DNA of 64,000 nucleotides from Tausonia pullulans (Eukaryota; Basidiomycota; Tremellomycetes; Cystofilobasidiales; Mrakiaceae), in contig OX637627.1 in NCBI GenBank assembly GCA_951802195.1, positions 620,001 to 684,000 of the forward strand, read 5' to 3'. Shown piece by piece: positions 32,423 to 44,059 of this stretch (position 1 is its first letter; every line of letters starts with the position of its first letter). The position numbers and the translations under genes are program-made. The notes below the pieces were generated by a model. It worked only from the letters and a program-made list of their open reading frames with translations. It was not told the DNA's origin and made no database searches.

Positions 32423-35400
32423 ATGTCGACGCCCGTCCCGGGCGAGCTCTCCAAGGCCTCCGCCGGCGCTGCCTCCGCCCGCGCTATCCCCGCCGGCCTT
32501 ATTCCCGGCTCGGCTCAGCACCTCAAGGCCCAGCAGGCCGGTGTCGTTCGCAGGCGTGATGGAGGCGTTCTCACACGAGGGTGAGTCCAGAGTAAAGGGA
32601 AGAGAATGAGGGAATTGGTCGGCAGAGCTGGATGCGACGCGACGAACTTTGGCTCCCGGCGGGTTGGGAATGTCATTGGGTTAGCTTGTCTCTGCCCTGC
32701 TTCAAACCCTTGAGAAGAAGCTCGGAGCTGTCATCAACTTCTCAGCACATTGAGACGTTCTGGACAGACAGTCCCACAGACGAGGGAGGAGTAGCAGTCG
32801 ACCGCGTCGAATGTTGCGGGCGAATTGGTGCTTGCAACCCGAATACATCAAACCCTAGGCGACCGAACGGAGCTACCATCGGTTCTCTGAATCCTCCCCT
32901 GCCCTCTCCTGGTCATTCCACTTCCCCCTAGTGGTGCTATCCTCTACGCGCGCATACGAACGCACACGGGGCACAGACCACCTGTTACTGAGGAGACTAG
33001 TGACTCCTCCTGCTCTTATCATATCTGTCTCCATGTCGTGTCGCTCGAGCCGAGATCGTCATTATGTCTGGCTGACTGACCTTATTTATCGTCCTTTGCC
33101 AACGACTCGTAGCTTCATCCTTAAGACGGGTTCGTCCGCTCTGTCACTCTTCTCTCAGTCACAACGGCGGTTTGAAGCTGACAGCTCCATCCTTGCTCTC
33201 CTACACAGACCACTACCCCACCGGCCGCGCCCTCGATCTCTCGCTCAACCTCGTTGGGGCGCCAAACTTCCGTGGGCTCCCGCCGAAGCACGCGTCTCTC
33301 GGTGTCTACGGAGTCGCCCAGCCGACTGTCCCAGGTCTCAAGTGAGACTTCCCCAACTCGCTCTCGTCGGAACCGGGCTTCCTCGCAACTGACGGGTATC
33401 TTCCTCTTACAGGACCCTCCTCTCTCTCCTGCTCTCCTCCCCTGCGTCGGCCCCCCCGCGCCAGCGCACCATCGCGATCTCAACGCGCGAAGAACCCGTA
33501 CTATACATCTCCGGTCGACCCTTTGTCCTTCGCGATTCGGCTTCGCCGACCCGGACACTTGGCTGGGCCGGCTCGAGCGAGGGCCTAGAGGCCGTCGAGG
33601 AGCGTCTCAAGAGGGACGTCCTTCGCGAGGGCCGGTCCTTTGGCGGCGTAGTCCTTGCGCACGAGGAGCTCTTCGAGGGCGGCAAGGAGTTGATCCCGAC
33701 ATGGATTCAGGTTGACGAGAGCTGCGTTAAGACGGTCCGCGAGGTGTACGAGGAAATTGCAAAGGAGGGCTTTGAGCTTGAGTATCACCGGTGAGTGGCC
33801 GATGCTCTTGCACAGAGGAAATGTGTATTTCTGCTGATCCTGGCATGCACTCTCTTTCTTTAGCATTCCCATCTCACCCGCTCAGCCCATCGAGAACAAC
33901 TATCTTGATGCTTATTTGTCCGTCCTTAAGGGCCACGACCCGCGATCGACGAGCGTAGTCATCAATTGTGGCATGGGCGTCGTCCGAAGTGGGTTCCCAT
34001 GCTGCTATCGCCCTGGCGATCTCTTGATACTGACTCGTTTTCACTGTGATTCCAGCCACTTTCGCCATGACCGCCGCTGTTCTCATCCGAAGGCACCAGA
34101 TTATTCGTCTCAAACAGGCCGACACCTTCACCTCCGGCTCCACTCCGACTTCGTCGCTCTCCCCGTCGTCCTCGCCGCTGCCGTCGATTGCGCAAGTCAA
34201 TTCGGCGCTTCAGCTGTCTGGTACGAACAGTAGCTCCAACGTCCTTCGAAAGGAATCGGTGCGTTTCCCTTTCGTGCGAGATGGGCTGGAGAGCCTTGAC
34301 TGAACTACAGTCCTTCTCTCCACGGACATAGTCGACCCCATCAACCCAGGCCGAGCGAATCCTCGAGAACGCCGTCGCTCAGCACAATCTCAACCGGAGC
34401 CTCTTACGGCTGACTCACATGCTTGACAAGGGTAGGCTCAGCCTTTTTCCTCATCATGACAGGACTGAGACTGAGACTTCTGTCTGCTGGAATGACCAAT
34501 AGCGCTCGAGGGTAACAAGAACGCGTCGGCGTCTTCCCTCCTCTCAACCCGGCCGCAGCTTCTCGACTCGCTCCGCTCGGCGCATATAGGCAACTACCAG
34601 GTCATCCTTGCGCTCCTCGGATGCCTCGACGATGGCAAAAAGGTCAAGGTTCTCGTCGACAACGTCATTGATGCTTGTAAATCGATCACTCGTTCCATGT
34701 TGCATTGGAGAGGAGAGACTGACTCTGCTACAATCTTCGCAGGCGACGCCGTCACCAACCTTCGAGAGGAGATTATTTACTACCGTATCCAGGCTTCTCT
34801 CGACCTCAACGACAAGTCGCGCCAGGTAAGACCTTGATCCCCCTGTATACAAAAGAAAGGATATTAATTCCGACTCCTGACCGTCAACTTCAGTCGATGC
34901 TCGACAAGGCGTCTAAATCACTGGAGAAGTACTTCTTCCTCATCTCATTCGCTGCGTTCATCGAGGACTCGGACGTTTATAAGGGCAAGTTCTCCGAGTG
35001 GCTTAAGAATCGCGCTGAGATCTGGAAGTGAGTGATGTCAACGGCGATTTTTCTGCGCGTGCGTCTGACGAACTCCTTCTCACTTCGAATCCGCAGCCAG
35101 ATCATGCTCCTTCGACGCGGCCTCGGCACTGGCTCCCGCCTTTACGTTTTCGCGCCCGTCGCCGATCTCTCTGTCATCTCGCGTTCCTCTGGTCGTGCCG
35201 CAGAGCCCGATGGTGGCCAGGTCCTCGGCGAGGAGTGGGCCGAACATGTCGTTGCCAACCGGACAGGAGTCATTCTCAGACCCAAGTCAGTCATGTTATC
35301 CTCTTCCTCTTCCTTCCGGCCCTCCTGCTTCACAGTGATGACTGACCCATCGACCGCCAACTTTTTAGCACACTCCTCAAGTCGGATCAGTGGCTCGCCC

Positions 35401-38400
35401 AGACAGCCAACTCGGCCGACGGTGTTCGCGGTGCACTCGGCTTCCGTCAGATTCCCGGATCAAACGTCTTCTGCGTCGGTCAGCCAACCGAGGACGCCAT
35501 CGACAGCGTCCTTGCCAAAATTAAGGAACGCGTTCCTGGCTCGAGGGGTTTGCTCTGGATCAACTTGCGCGAAGAGCCGCTCGTTGTGCGTCCTATGTGT
35601 TGTTCTCCTACAGATGGCAAGCGAGTCAGACTAACGAGAAGGAGCGACGCAGTACATCAACGGCCAGCCCTTTTGTCTTCGCAAGGAGAACTTTTCGCTC
35701 CGCAACATCAAGGACTATTCCGGCGTGTCGCCGCAGCGACTGGCCGCTCTGGAGGATCGTCTCAAGGACGACGTATTGAACGAGCTTCGTTCGTTTGAGG
35801 GCTGGTTTGTCGTTGAACTTCCTCTGCTAATCGTGATTCTTCCTTATGAACTGACTCCATGTCGTCTTATCTTAGCTTACTGTTGCACTCGGAGACGAGC
35901 GACGGTGTTATCCCGGTCTGGGAGGACTGCGACGAGACGAGCGTCGCCTCAGTTCGGGAGATTATGGAGGGCAAGCACGCTGATTCGGGGATGACGCTCA
36001 CCTTTAAGCGGCTGCCGATGACCTCGGAGAAGCCGCCCGACGTGAGTCTTCTTGGCAAGGTCGGTGGAAAGGCTGAATGCTAATTAGGCCGGCCGACAAC
36101 AGTTCTCAGATATCAAAGAGTGAGTCTTTCAATGTCGCTCGGTCTGTCGTTTTTCTCACTGACCCAAGTCACCCTTGTTCGCAGTCTCATGGAGATCGTC
36201 CTTCGAACGGATCTCGAGGAGACTCCGGTCATCCTGAATGACCAGCTCGGCCGTGGCCGAAGCACCGTCGCCTCCGTCATCGTCCTCCTCACGCAGGACT
36301 GGCTCGCCCGCCACCGCTCCCGCCTCTCGAGCGAGCCGGCCGAGATCTTGCCTTACCAGGAGGAGGACGCCATTACCGAGGGCGAGTCCACCGTCCGTCG
36401 TTCGCGTGACACGCGCCAGCACGCCAGGCCGGTAGGTGCTCCGTCACGGGCGACGAGCGCGCGTGCTGGGTCCAAGAGCGGGGCCATGTCGTGGCAAGGT
36501 GAGCTTCTGGCTGCTTCGCGAGGAACGATACTCAGACTTATCTTGAGCGCGTCATAGTTATCAACAACGTCCTTCGTGTTGTCAGGAACGGTCTCGAGGT
36601 CAAGGATGTGAGTCCACTTCCGCGATACTCGTCTCTCCCACCCTAGCCTAGTCTGACGCAATCCCCTTCTCAGGCCGTCGACCATGCCATCGACCGCGCG
36701 GGACAGCACATCAACCTTCGCGATTGCATTGAGGACACGCGAGGCGAGTGCAACGTGTCTGTCTTAATGAGGCTGATGGTGATCTGACTCGTCCCGTGCT
36801 CCTGTGCTCATTAACAGCCCGAGCTGCGGAGGCCACAGACCCGGAAGTTAAGAAGCGACTCATCGAGCAGGGTGTGTCCTTCCTCCCCGAGCTGCGTTGC
36901 TCAATCTCCTGCCGCCTTCTGACCGACCTCATCTGCCAGGTATCCATCATCTCTCGCGATACTTTGAGCTTGTCATCTACCAGGCCTATCTCGAGGAGAC
37001 CATGCCCGACACCTTTGAGAATCTCGAAAGCTTCGAGACGTTCGTCAAGAATCGTCCGGGTAAGTACCCTTGTTTTGTCGACAGGATGACTACGAAGCAT
37101 ACAGGCTGACAGTCGCATTGCCGAAAGTCTTCCGCACCTTCCAGAAGGAGCTTAAGGAGGGGGGCATGGAGGCTCTCGCGCCCATCGCCCGCCTCACACC
37201 CGCCGACGGCATTGCCATGTCGGACGAGACCGAAACAGTCGTCCTCGGCCGCAAGGGCCAGATTCTCTCGGCCTCGACAATCCTTAAGTCCGACTTCTTC
37301 CTTAACCTTCAGAAGCTTTCGCTGCCCGAGTACGTAGCTTTCCGTGCTTGCTTCCAAGTTCGAGCTTAAGAGATGGGGGACTGAATGCGTTCGTCTGCCA
37401 CAGTCGCGTCGAGGGAGCGCCCAACTTCCGCAAGGTCCCGCTCACGCTATCCTTCTCGGTGCCGACGTTTCCGAAGAGCCCTTCGGTGCTCAGGAGTGGA
37501 TGGCTTGAGGATGGTCGCAGCGTCTATGGAACCGGTTGGTTTTCTCCTTGCTCTGTTCCACTCTTAACTTTGCGCTGACTTGGGCCATCTCGGTCTATAG
37601 GCATGCCAAGCGCTCACGGGTGAGTTGTGGCTCGTAGGCCGAACTGATGGCGTCTCATGGCTGACGAGCGGCCCTGCCGTCTGCTCTCCTCAGACTCCGA
37701 CGCGCGCTCGAGAAAATGAACGCTGGGCCTGGCGGCGCCAAAACAATATATTGGACCTCCCTCCGAGAGTGAGCAGTTATTCCTACCGATTCTGAACGAA
37801 CTTTGACTAATCCCGACTCCGCGATTTTAGGGAGCCCGTCATCTACGTTTCGGGTCGACCGCACGTCCTCCGACTCCAAGATCGCCCTCTCGTCAACGTC
37901 GAGTGAGTGTCTCCAGGTCATGTCGGCTTCAGCCAAGGTCCTGACCCTTCTGCACGACTCAGGGCTACAGGAATTACGACCGACATTGTCGAGGCCATGG
38001 AGATCTCCCTCAAAAAGGATGTCATCCGCGAGATCAAGGCAAGCGAGGGCGGCCGGATCCTCCTCCACGACGAGGTCGAGACTAGTGACGGCAGCTTCGA
38101 AATTGTCCCCATCTGGGAATCCGTTTCAGAAAAGGACGTCATGACGCCCAAGGAGGTGTATGACCTCATGTTCGCAGAGGGCTACCATGTCAACTATGCT
38201 CGGATTGCGATTGTGAGTCCGCTGGCGGCGGCTGGCCAATGGCTTGGCACTGATGACGCTCTTTTTTCACAGACCGACGAGCAGGCTCCACTTCCGGTCG
38301 CCCTAGGAGCACTTGTGCAGCGAGTGGTCGACGGGTACAAAGCCGGCGCTAACATGGCGTTCAACTGTCAGATGTCGGTGCCCTCTGGTTCTACTTTGAG

Positions 38401-39289
38401 CTTCGCGACGTCGCTGATTAGTTCATCCTCTTTTTGTCTCATAGGGGCCGCGGACGCACCACGACTGGCATGATTGCGGCCTGCCTGACTTCAAGCATCA
38501 TCAGCGAAGACGAGCAGGCCTCAGTTGTTGAGATGCCCAACCGCGACGACCAGGAGCCCAACCCGTATCTGAACGGTGCGCTGCCTCTGTGCTCTGTCTA
38601 GCTATTTGCTTGTCCACTGACGCATTCTTCCTTTTCGTAGGAGAATACAAGGTCAGCTTACCGCATATCTTGGGTCTATCACGTCAGACGACGGACAAGC
38701 TGACCCTCTACCCCACAGACCATTCTTTCCCTCGTCTCGGTCCTCTCATCCGGCAAGCTCGCTAAGCGGCTCGCCGACCGGGCCATCAACCAGATGGATG
38801 GGGTTCAGAACCTGCGTAAGGCAGTCTACGACTACAAGGTGAGTGCGGGTCGGCTGCTCGAAAGCTTTCCTTCCTCCCGATGACCCAACCTTCTACTTCT
38901 CTCCGCCGTGCCCCAGCTCAAGGCAGACGCCTCGCCCGAGGGATCGACTAAACAGGCCAAACTGCACGAACTAGGTGTTCAGTACCTTTACCGCTGTACA
39001 TAATCATCTCGTCGTTCTTGACGCTCGTTTCACTGCCTAGAGCTGACGAGCCCTTTCCCATCCACAGATGGTTTCCTCATTGTTCTCGCCAATTTTGTGG
39101 GTCGCCCTTGCCTGATTCAAGTTCTACGACCCCGGCTGACGATTTCCTTCTCGTCGATGGCAGGTCATCGAGACGCGCGCTCAGATACGCGAGGCAGCTG
39201 CGTCCGGAGGCAAGGTCGAGATGTTCCACGAGTGGCTCCGGGGCCATCGGGAGATCAAGGCTGTCCTCAGCCAGAAGAGCCTCGAGTAG
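32423..39289 (+). CDS. paladin-like protein with three PTP-like phytase repeats
   Basis: Thirty-three exons, all in phase, give 1,404 codons. First exon 32423-32580, last 39164-39289; the first intron (532 nt) is the longest. Three related repeats carry a signature phosphatase loop each. Repeat 1: REEPVLYISGRPFVLR then NCGMGVVRTTFAM (C-x5-R present). Repeat 2: FCLRKENFSLRNI then NDQLGRGRSTVAS, where the cysteine is replaced. Repeat 3: REEPVIYVSGRPHVLRL then FNCQMGRGRTTTGM (C-x5-R present). Conserved linkers such as GAPNFRGLPPKHASLGVYG and GIHHLSRYFELVIYQAYLEE match fungal inositol-hexakisphosphate-type and animal paladin proteins. A phosphatase role on inositol phosphates or phosphoinositides is inferred from the family; it has not been shown for most members. 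It is cytosolic, with no signal or membrane segment. It contains an 11-nt exon (38641-38651) and a GC-AG intron (36744-36817). Confidence 0.9.
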
Positions 39290-39339
39290 CGAGGAGGAGG
39301 CGATGCATGGGCTCGGATTTCATCAAGATATGGCTCGTC

Positions 39340-39345
39340 AATAAA
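39340..39345 (+). terminator. AATAAA poly(A) signal of the paladin-like gene
   Basis: AATAAA begins 51 nt after the TAG stop of the paladin-like gene, ahead of a purine-rich stretch and the 3' end of the convergent kelch gene. Confidence 0.6.
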
Positions 39346-39550
39346 GAAAGAAATATGGAGAGAGAGAGGAAAAGGGGGCGAAGTCAAGCAGAAGCAAGCA
39401 AGCCGCCACGAAGGCGGCTCGGCATAGGAGGAGTCGAAGGCTAAGGAATAGAAGCAAAGGGGCAAGCAAAGCAAACTGTGTAGGCAGAAGGGCGAAAAGC
39501 GTGAGTCCGTGATGAGGAAAAGAGAAAAGAGAAGAAGGAACAGTATCTGT

Positions 39551-42500
39551 CTAGGTGTCGGGGTTCGTGACCCCCAGCCTCGGCCGCGGTACAGCAACGA
39601 ACGTCGACTTGACGCGCTTGGGTGCAACTGCCGCAATCGAGCTGCGCTTGGGGATGTTTAGAGGCGCCGTTGGGCCAGCAGAGTGCTGCTGCTCAAACGC
39701 GGCAATCTTGTCCTTGACAGACTGCCGCGTCGATTTCGGCATCGGCGACACACTCGTCGGGGTGTTCGCGTCGCTGCTCGAGTTTGAGACGGCGCCCGCC
39801 AGGGAGAAGGGACCGAGCGCCGGTGAGGTCGACCTCGTCCTTTCGGCAGCAGCGGCGTTAGCGTCATCGAAGGGGTTTGCGATGTCAGGGGACGAGGGCT
39901 CGGAATTCCTTGACAACGTATGTGAGGAAGATGTCCGGCGGCGGAAAAACGTATCCGAGCCACGGGAGGCTGATGCAAGATTGGGCGACATCTCCGGCGC
40001 AAGTAAAGATGGGGTGGTGCTGGATGAGGTTCGGTAGCGTTGAACAACATCCATGTTGGCGAGTCGTTCAATCTGCTCGGACGTGGCGGTTCCTAAGTAA
40101 TGAGAGAACTGCTTGTCAGCTTTTGACCTACGCCTCATGACACAGTACAAGACAAATAAGACACGCACGGGCACTGGTGATGCTACTGAGGCTGCGCTCT
40201 TGGAGCCGGGCCTGGTGCCACTTTGACGAATGCATTCCACCAAGCTCCTGGGTAGAATCTCGGACGAACTCGAGCTCAGGTGGTGGCGCCGGATCCCGGA
40301 GCTGCCACAGCACACTCGCAGTGGGCGTTGTGAGCGCTGACGGAGACTTGGGTCGCCCAAGTCCAAGGACCCGACGCCAGCCTAAGGACGACTCTGAGCG
40401 GGAAATGCCCTGTTGGCCACCTGCAATGGCCGCTGACGACCGCGACACGGCGAGGGGGTAAGTAGGGCGGTGCGCTGACGCCGATACAGGTGAGGGCAGG
40501 TATGACGTCTCCTCGGAAGAGGTGTGAAATTGGCTAGACGGATCGTCTGAGGAGTGGGAGTGGTCGGTAGATGACGGGGCCGAGTAGGGGAGATAGGAGG
40601 AGGAGGTGATCGGGTAATTGGTTCCTGGATAGAAGGGGACCATCCCTGGAGATCGAGGAAGGTCACAGGGGTGAGACGAGCTACTGGCTGGAGTGGCAGC
40701 GCTGTGCATCTCAGCGAAGGGGTTTCCGTCTGTCTGAGGCGAGTCTGCTCCATGGCTGTCCACCTCACCAGCATGGAGGAGGCCTGTGCCCTCGTCATCG
40801 GCGTGGTCATAGCCACTCCTGCCTGCCGCCCCGAGATCGCCACCTTCAAATCCGATGCCCGACCCTCCCGATACGTCTCTCCGCGAGTTGACAAGGCCTC
40901 CGACGAAGCTCGACGACCGATTCCACAAGCCCATTCCCAGTCCGGGGTAGCCGCTGTGAGCGCTCGAGCCGTCGTGCGGCGGATATGAGTCGTATCGTCG
41001 GGTGTCTTCGTCACTGACAAGGTAAAAGAGATGAGCTCCCAGCTCCGCGTCGCAGGGCCAGACTGCCAGGGACAACTTACCCGAGCATATCGACGCGCTT
41101 CTCGTACTGCCCACCATAGGGACCAGCAAAGACTCCCTTCGCCCTCGTCGCAAGTCCAGCTCCAATCGCGCTGAGCGCGACCAGCCTCCTCTTGCCATTT
41201 GATTGGGAGTCAACGTCGAGCCACCTGCCGAGCTCATCGTCATCGTCGTTCCTCCTGCGCTTCTCACCGAGGACAACCCATCGACTGCCATCTGAGGCAG
41301 CCCGGCGATGTCGATAGATGACATATGCAGCGGCCCCGCCAGCAAGAGCGAGGAACGCCGACGTTGCTCCGAGCGCAATTGCAAGCGTGCTAGGACCGCC
41401 TCCTCCTCTACCACCACTACCACCATCACCACCTCCTCCTCCTCCTCCTTCTCCTCCTCCTCCTCCTCCTCCTCCTCCCCCTTCTACCCCTCCTCCTCCT
41501 CCTTCTGGTGTTTCTGATCCATTGGGGTCAGAGCCTGAGCCTGAGCTGGAGCCAGAGCCGGTTCCACCGCTCTCAGAAGCACCAGGAAGAGATTCAGGAG
41601 AGCTCGTGCGCGTCACGTAGCCCGGATCAACGCCCATATACGTTGGGTCAACATTGGTGGCGGTCGCGTGGCCTGGGACGAGGGAGTCGATGGTGACGGT
41701 GGTGAGGGAGGTCGACGTCAAGCAGAGCGTCGTCGGGTTGCCCAGTGAGTCAACCGTCGTGAGAGTCGGGAGAAGGTTGGTCATCGTCGATGTGATGGTC
41801 ACACCAGAGGTGATCGTCGCGTCAGCCGTTTGTCCTGGCGGGGCGGTCTCGAGCTGAGAGGGCGAGCCCACTGAGGTCCAAGCAGAGGGAGGAGTGAAGG
41901 TTGAGAGGTAGGCATTTGTGCCGAGGTCGTAGAGATAGAGAGATGAGTCGGCAGCTGATGAGGTGGTGTAACCTTCGTTGCAAAAAGGAGAGATCGGATG
42001 AGATGCTGTTGATCAGTGAGGCGATGGACTGGCTGACCTCCAAAAAAGAGAACTTGAGATTGTCCGATTGCCACTCCTTTCGCCCCTAGTCTTCCCCCAG
42101 GGCCTTTGAAGATCGATGGGGTCAAGTCAACACTACTGCAGTGAGACTATCGTGGGCAAGAAGCGACAGCCGTGACTCACCCGATCCTGCTGGAGCAACC
42201 TGGATCCACTGGCTCTTCTCTAAGTCTAGGATCCAGGAGTCGTCGAGAACGTTCTCCATCCCATTCGCTCCTGTCCCTCCACCGGCAACAAAGACCCCTG
42301 CCCCGTTGCCGAGTGTCACACCGAGGTGAGCCCTCCTTCCGGGTGGGATACTTTCGCCTTCAAGCCGGACCTGGGTCCACTCCGCCTGCGCGCCGTTCGG
42401 ATCCAGCATGTAAGCGGTCGAAAGAGGCGCCAGTGAGTTGGAGGATGATGCGAAGCCGCCGAGGAGGAGGATAGAGCCGTTGGTGAGGCAGTGCAGTGAA

Positions 42501-43416
42501 GGCTGCAGCAGTGCCGTCGAGAGGGTCGCCCCAAGCTCTGTGAAGGATCGGCCTGTCGATGAGTAGGCGTATGTAGTAAGGAAGGGGAGTTCAGAACCAT
42601 CGGCCCTCTCGCCGGCGGTAATGTACGTGTTTATTCCGTGGGCTGAAAATAGAGCGAGGAGTGATGTTCTTGTCAACCAGGCCCGGCGGCCAACAAACAA
42701 CCCCTGACCACCTTTAGGGCGCCGGCCGAATCTGGACTCTGAACTTACTGCACGATGCTGCCCCCATTCTCCGCATAGGCTGGTCCCCCCAGCCTGTCTC
42801 GTCGTGGACGAATGCCGCCGCCGAGGCCGACGGTAACGTCCAGACGGAGTCACTCCCAGTCTGTATCGCAGTCCCGGGAGAGCCGTCTCCTCCAAATGCA
42901 AGAAGTGAGCCGTCTGAGAGCGTCTCGAGGTTGCCCCAGGCATACGGCGGGGCAGCTCCGGGATTTGACACAGCCAGCGCCGGCGTGGAGGTGGTCGAGA
43001 GGAGGGAAGACTCGGTAAGGGAGAAAGCCGCTGACAGCGGTACGGCGAGGAACGTGGAGATCGTGGGCGAGGAGGTGTACGTCTGACCGTTATCGGGCGT
43101 CGTCTTGCCCGAGACGACCAGAAACGTCGGCGGCGAGCTCAGAAATGCGACGGAATGACCCCAGCTGGACGTGAAGGATGGAGGGAGATGCGAGAGAGAG
43201 GGTCAGTGGCTCACGTTAGACCCTACCATTCCGGTCTTCCCCTGTGCATTCATTCTCTCCCGAAAAGACAACTGAGTCGCGAGCAACTCACCGAGCATCA
43301 AGGGCAAGCGTATCTCGGATATTCAGCAGCGCAACAGCGAGTAGAGCCGACCAACGAACAGCAGGCCTTGGGCTGCTCAAAGGGGATAGGGGCTCGTCGT
43401 CACAGCCAGACACCAT
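39551..43416 (-). CDS. kelch-repeat type I membrane protein with long cytosolic tail
   Basis: The start Met at 43416 is followed by a long n-region and a hydrophobic signal-like core (WSALLAVALLNI) ending DTLALDAR, where the first exon meets GTGAGT (about 43292). The ectodomain shows kelch-type blade signatures: DGSLLAFGGDG, NGSILLLGGFASSSNSLAPL, PPGRRAHLGVTLGNGAGVFV, DDSWILDLEKSQWIQVAP, SQVLFFGG. A Thr/Ser-rich stalk and then a Gly/Glu-rich run (about 41400-41500) lead into one membrane helix (STLAIALGATSAFLALAGGAAAYVIY), stopped by RHRRAASDG. The cytosolic part is over 500 residues, Ser/Pro-rich, and ends VAVPRPRLGVTNPDT. A cell-surface sensor or polarity role, as for fungal Rax2-like or kelch proteins, is only inferred. 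Internal exon borders are approximate. Confidence 0.75.
41395..41512. repeat. (TCC)n tract encoding Gly/Glu-rich stalk
   Basis: A TCC/TCT trinucleotide repeat on the top strand encodes a run of about 25 glycines with scattered Glu and Asp on the minus strand. It sits just before the membrane helix of the kelch protein and forms a flexible stalk. Confidence 0.8.
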
Positions 43417-43957
43417 GAGTCGAGGAGGGAGGCGGGTGGAGGGACGATCCACGCGGTGAAGAGGCGTGAGGGGCAAAGCCAGACCGGCTGGAGATTAGAG
43501 GGCTGAGGAGGGCTCGGAACGGCGGGCCTTGGGAGTTGACAAGAGCTAGAGGAAGTGAGAAAGAAGACGCCGAAGGCCAAAAGGACGGCGGCCGGCCGTG
43601 AGAGTTATGGAGGCGGGTGCGGGGGGTGCGAGAAAGATGAGGGCTGGAAAGGGACGGCGGGCGGACGAGCGGGCAAGGAAAACAAGAGTAGGTCGGAAAC
43701 AATCAAGGAGGGTCGAGGTTTGAGAGAAAGGAGAAAGGGTGGAGAGAGGAGCTTCGTCTCGCTGGCCGCCAAGGGGTTCCAAGAGAAAAGGGAGTTGGAT
43801 GACAGTCGACGCAGGGGCCGCCACGCGCGAAAGCACACGCGTCGACGACGATCTCGAACGACCATTTACCCTCCGCTGTAGATCTTGCTACCGCTTTCAT
43901 GGCTGCAGACACGCCACCACGACAAGGAAATAATTAAATAGGTCGACTCGAGCGACA
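43417..43957. promoter_or_regulatory. upstream region of the kelch gene
   Basis: This 540-nt purine-rich (top strand) region lies between the kelch start codon and a plus-strand exon candidate. On the kelch coding strand it is pyrimidine-rich, typical of a leader or promoter. No gene is supported. Confidence 0.3.
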
Positions 43958-44059
43958 ATGTCCATCTCTGCTCCTGAAACGCTCAAGCGCGCCTCGCTCT
44001 TTACTGCCCTCGCGAGCCGCCCACTCCGCGGACAATCATTTATCGGCAGGTCTGAGCAA
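43958..44059 (+). CDS. candidate first exon of an untraced plus-strand gene
   Basis: A 34-codon frame starts in good context (gacaATGTC) and reads MSISAPETLKRASLFTALAS then RPLRGQSFIGRSEQ. It ends exactly at a GTGAGC donor. The sequence looks like a mitochondrial-type or basic N-terminus, but I could not follow it into a second exon. It may be a short gene, a decayed gene or chance. Confidence 0.3.

Noticed and set aside
36872-36939. Reading straight through 36872-36939 in the paladin gene (GVSFLPELRCSISCRLL)
   Set aside because: Treating it as an intron (GTGTGT to ctgccag) restores the family-conserved GIHHLSRYFELVIYQAYL, which read-through would lose.
40128-41432. A 434-codon minus-strand frame starting MVMVVVVVEEE
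   Set aside because: Only its later part (from SDEDTRRYDSYPP on) is real kelch-gene exon; the first part is the Gly-repeat and membrane region read in the wrong frame.
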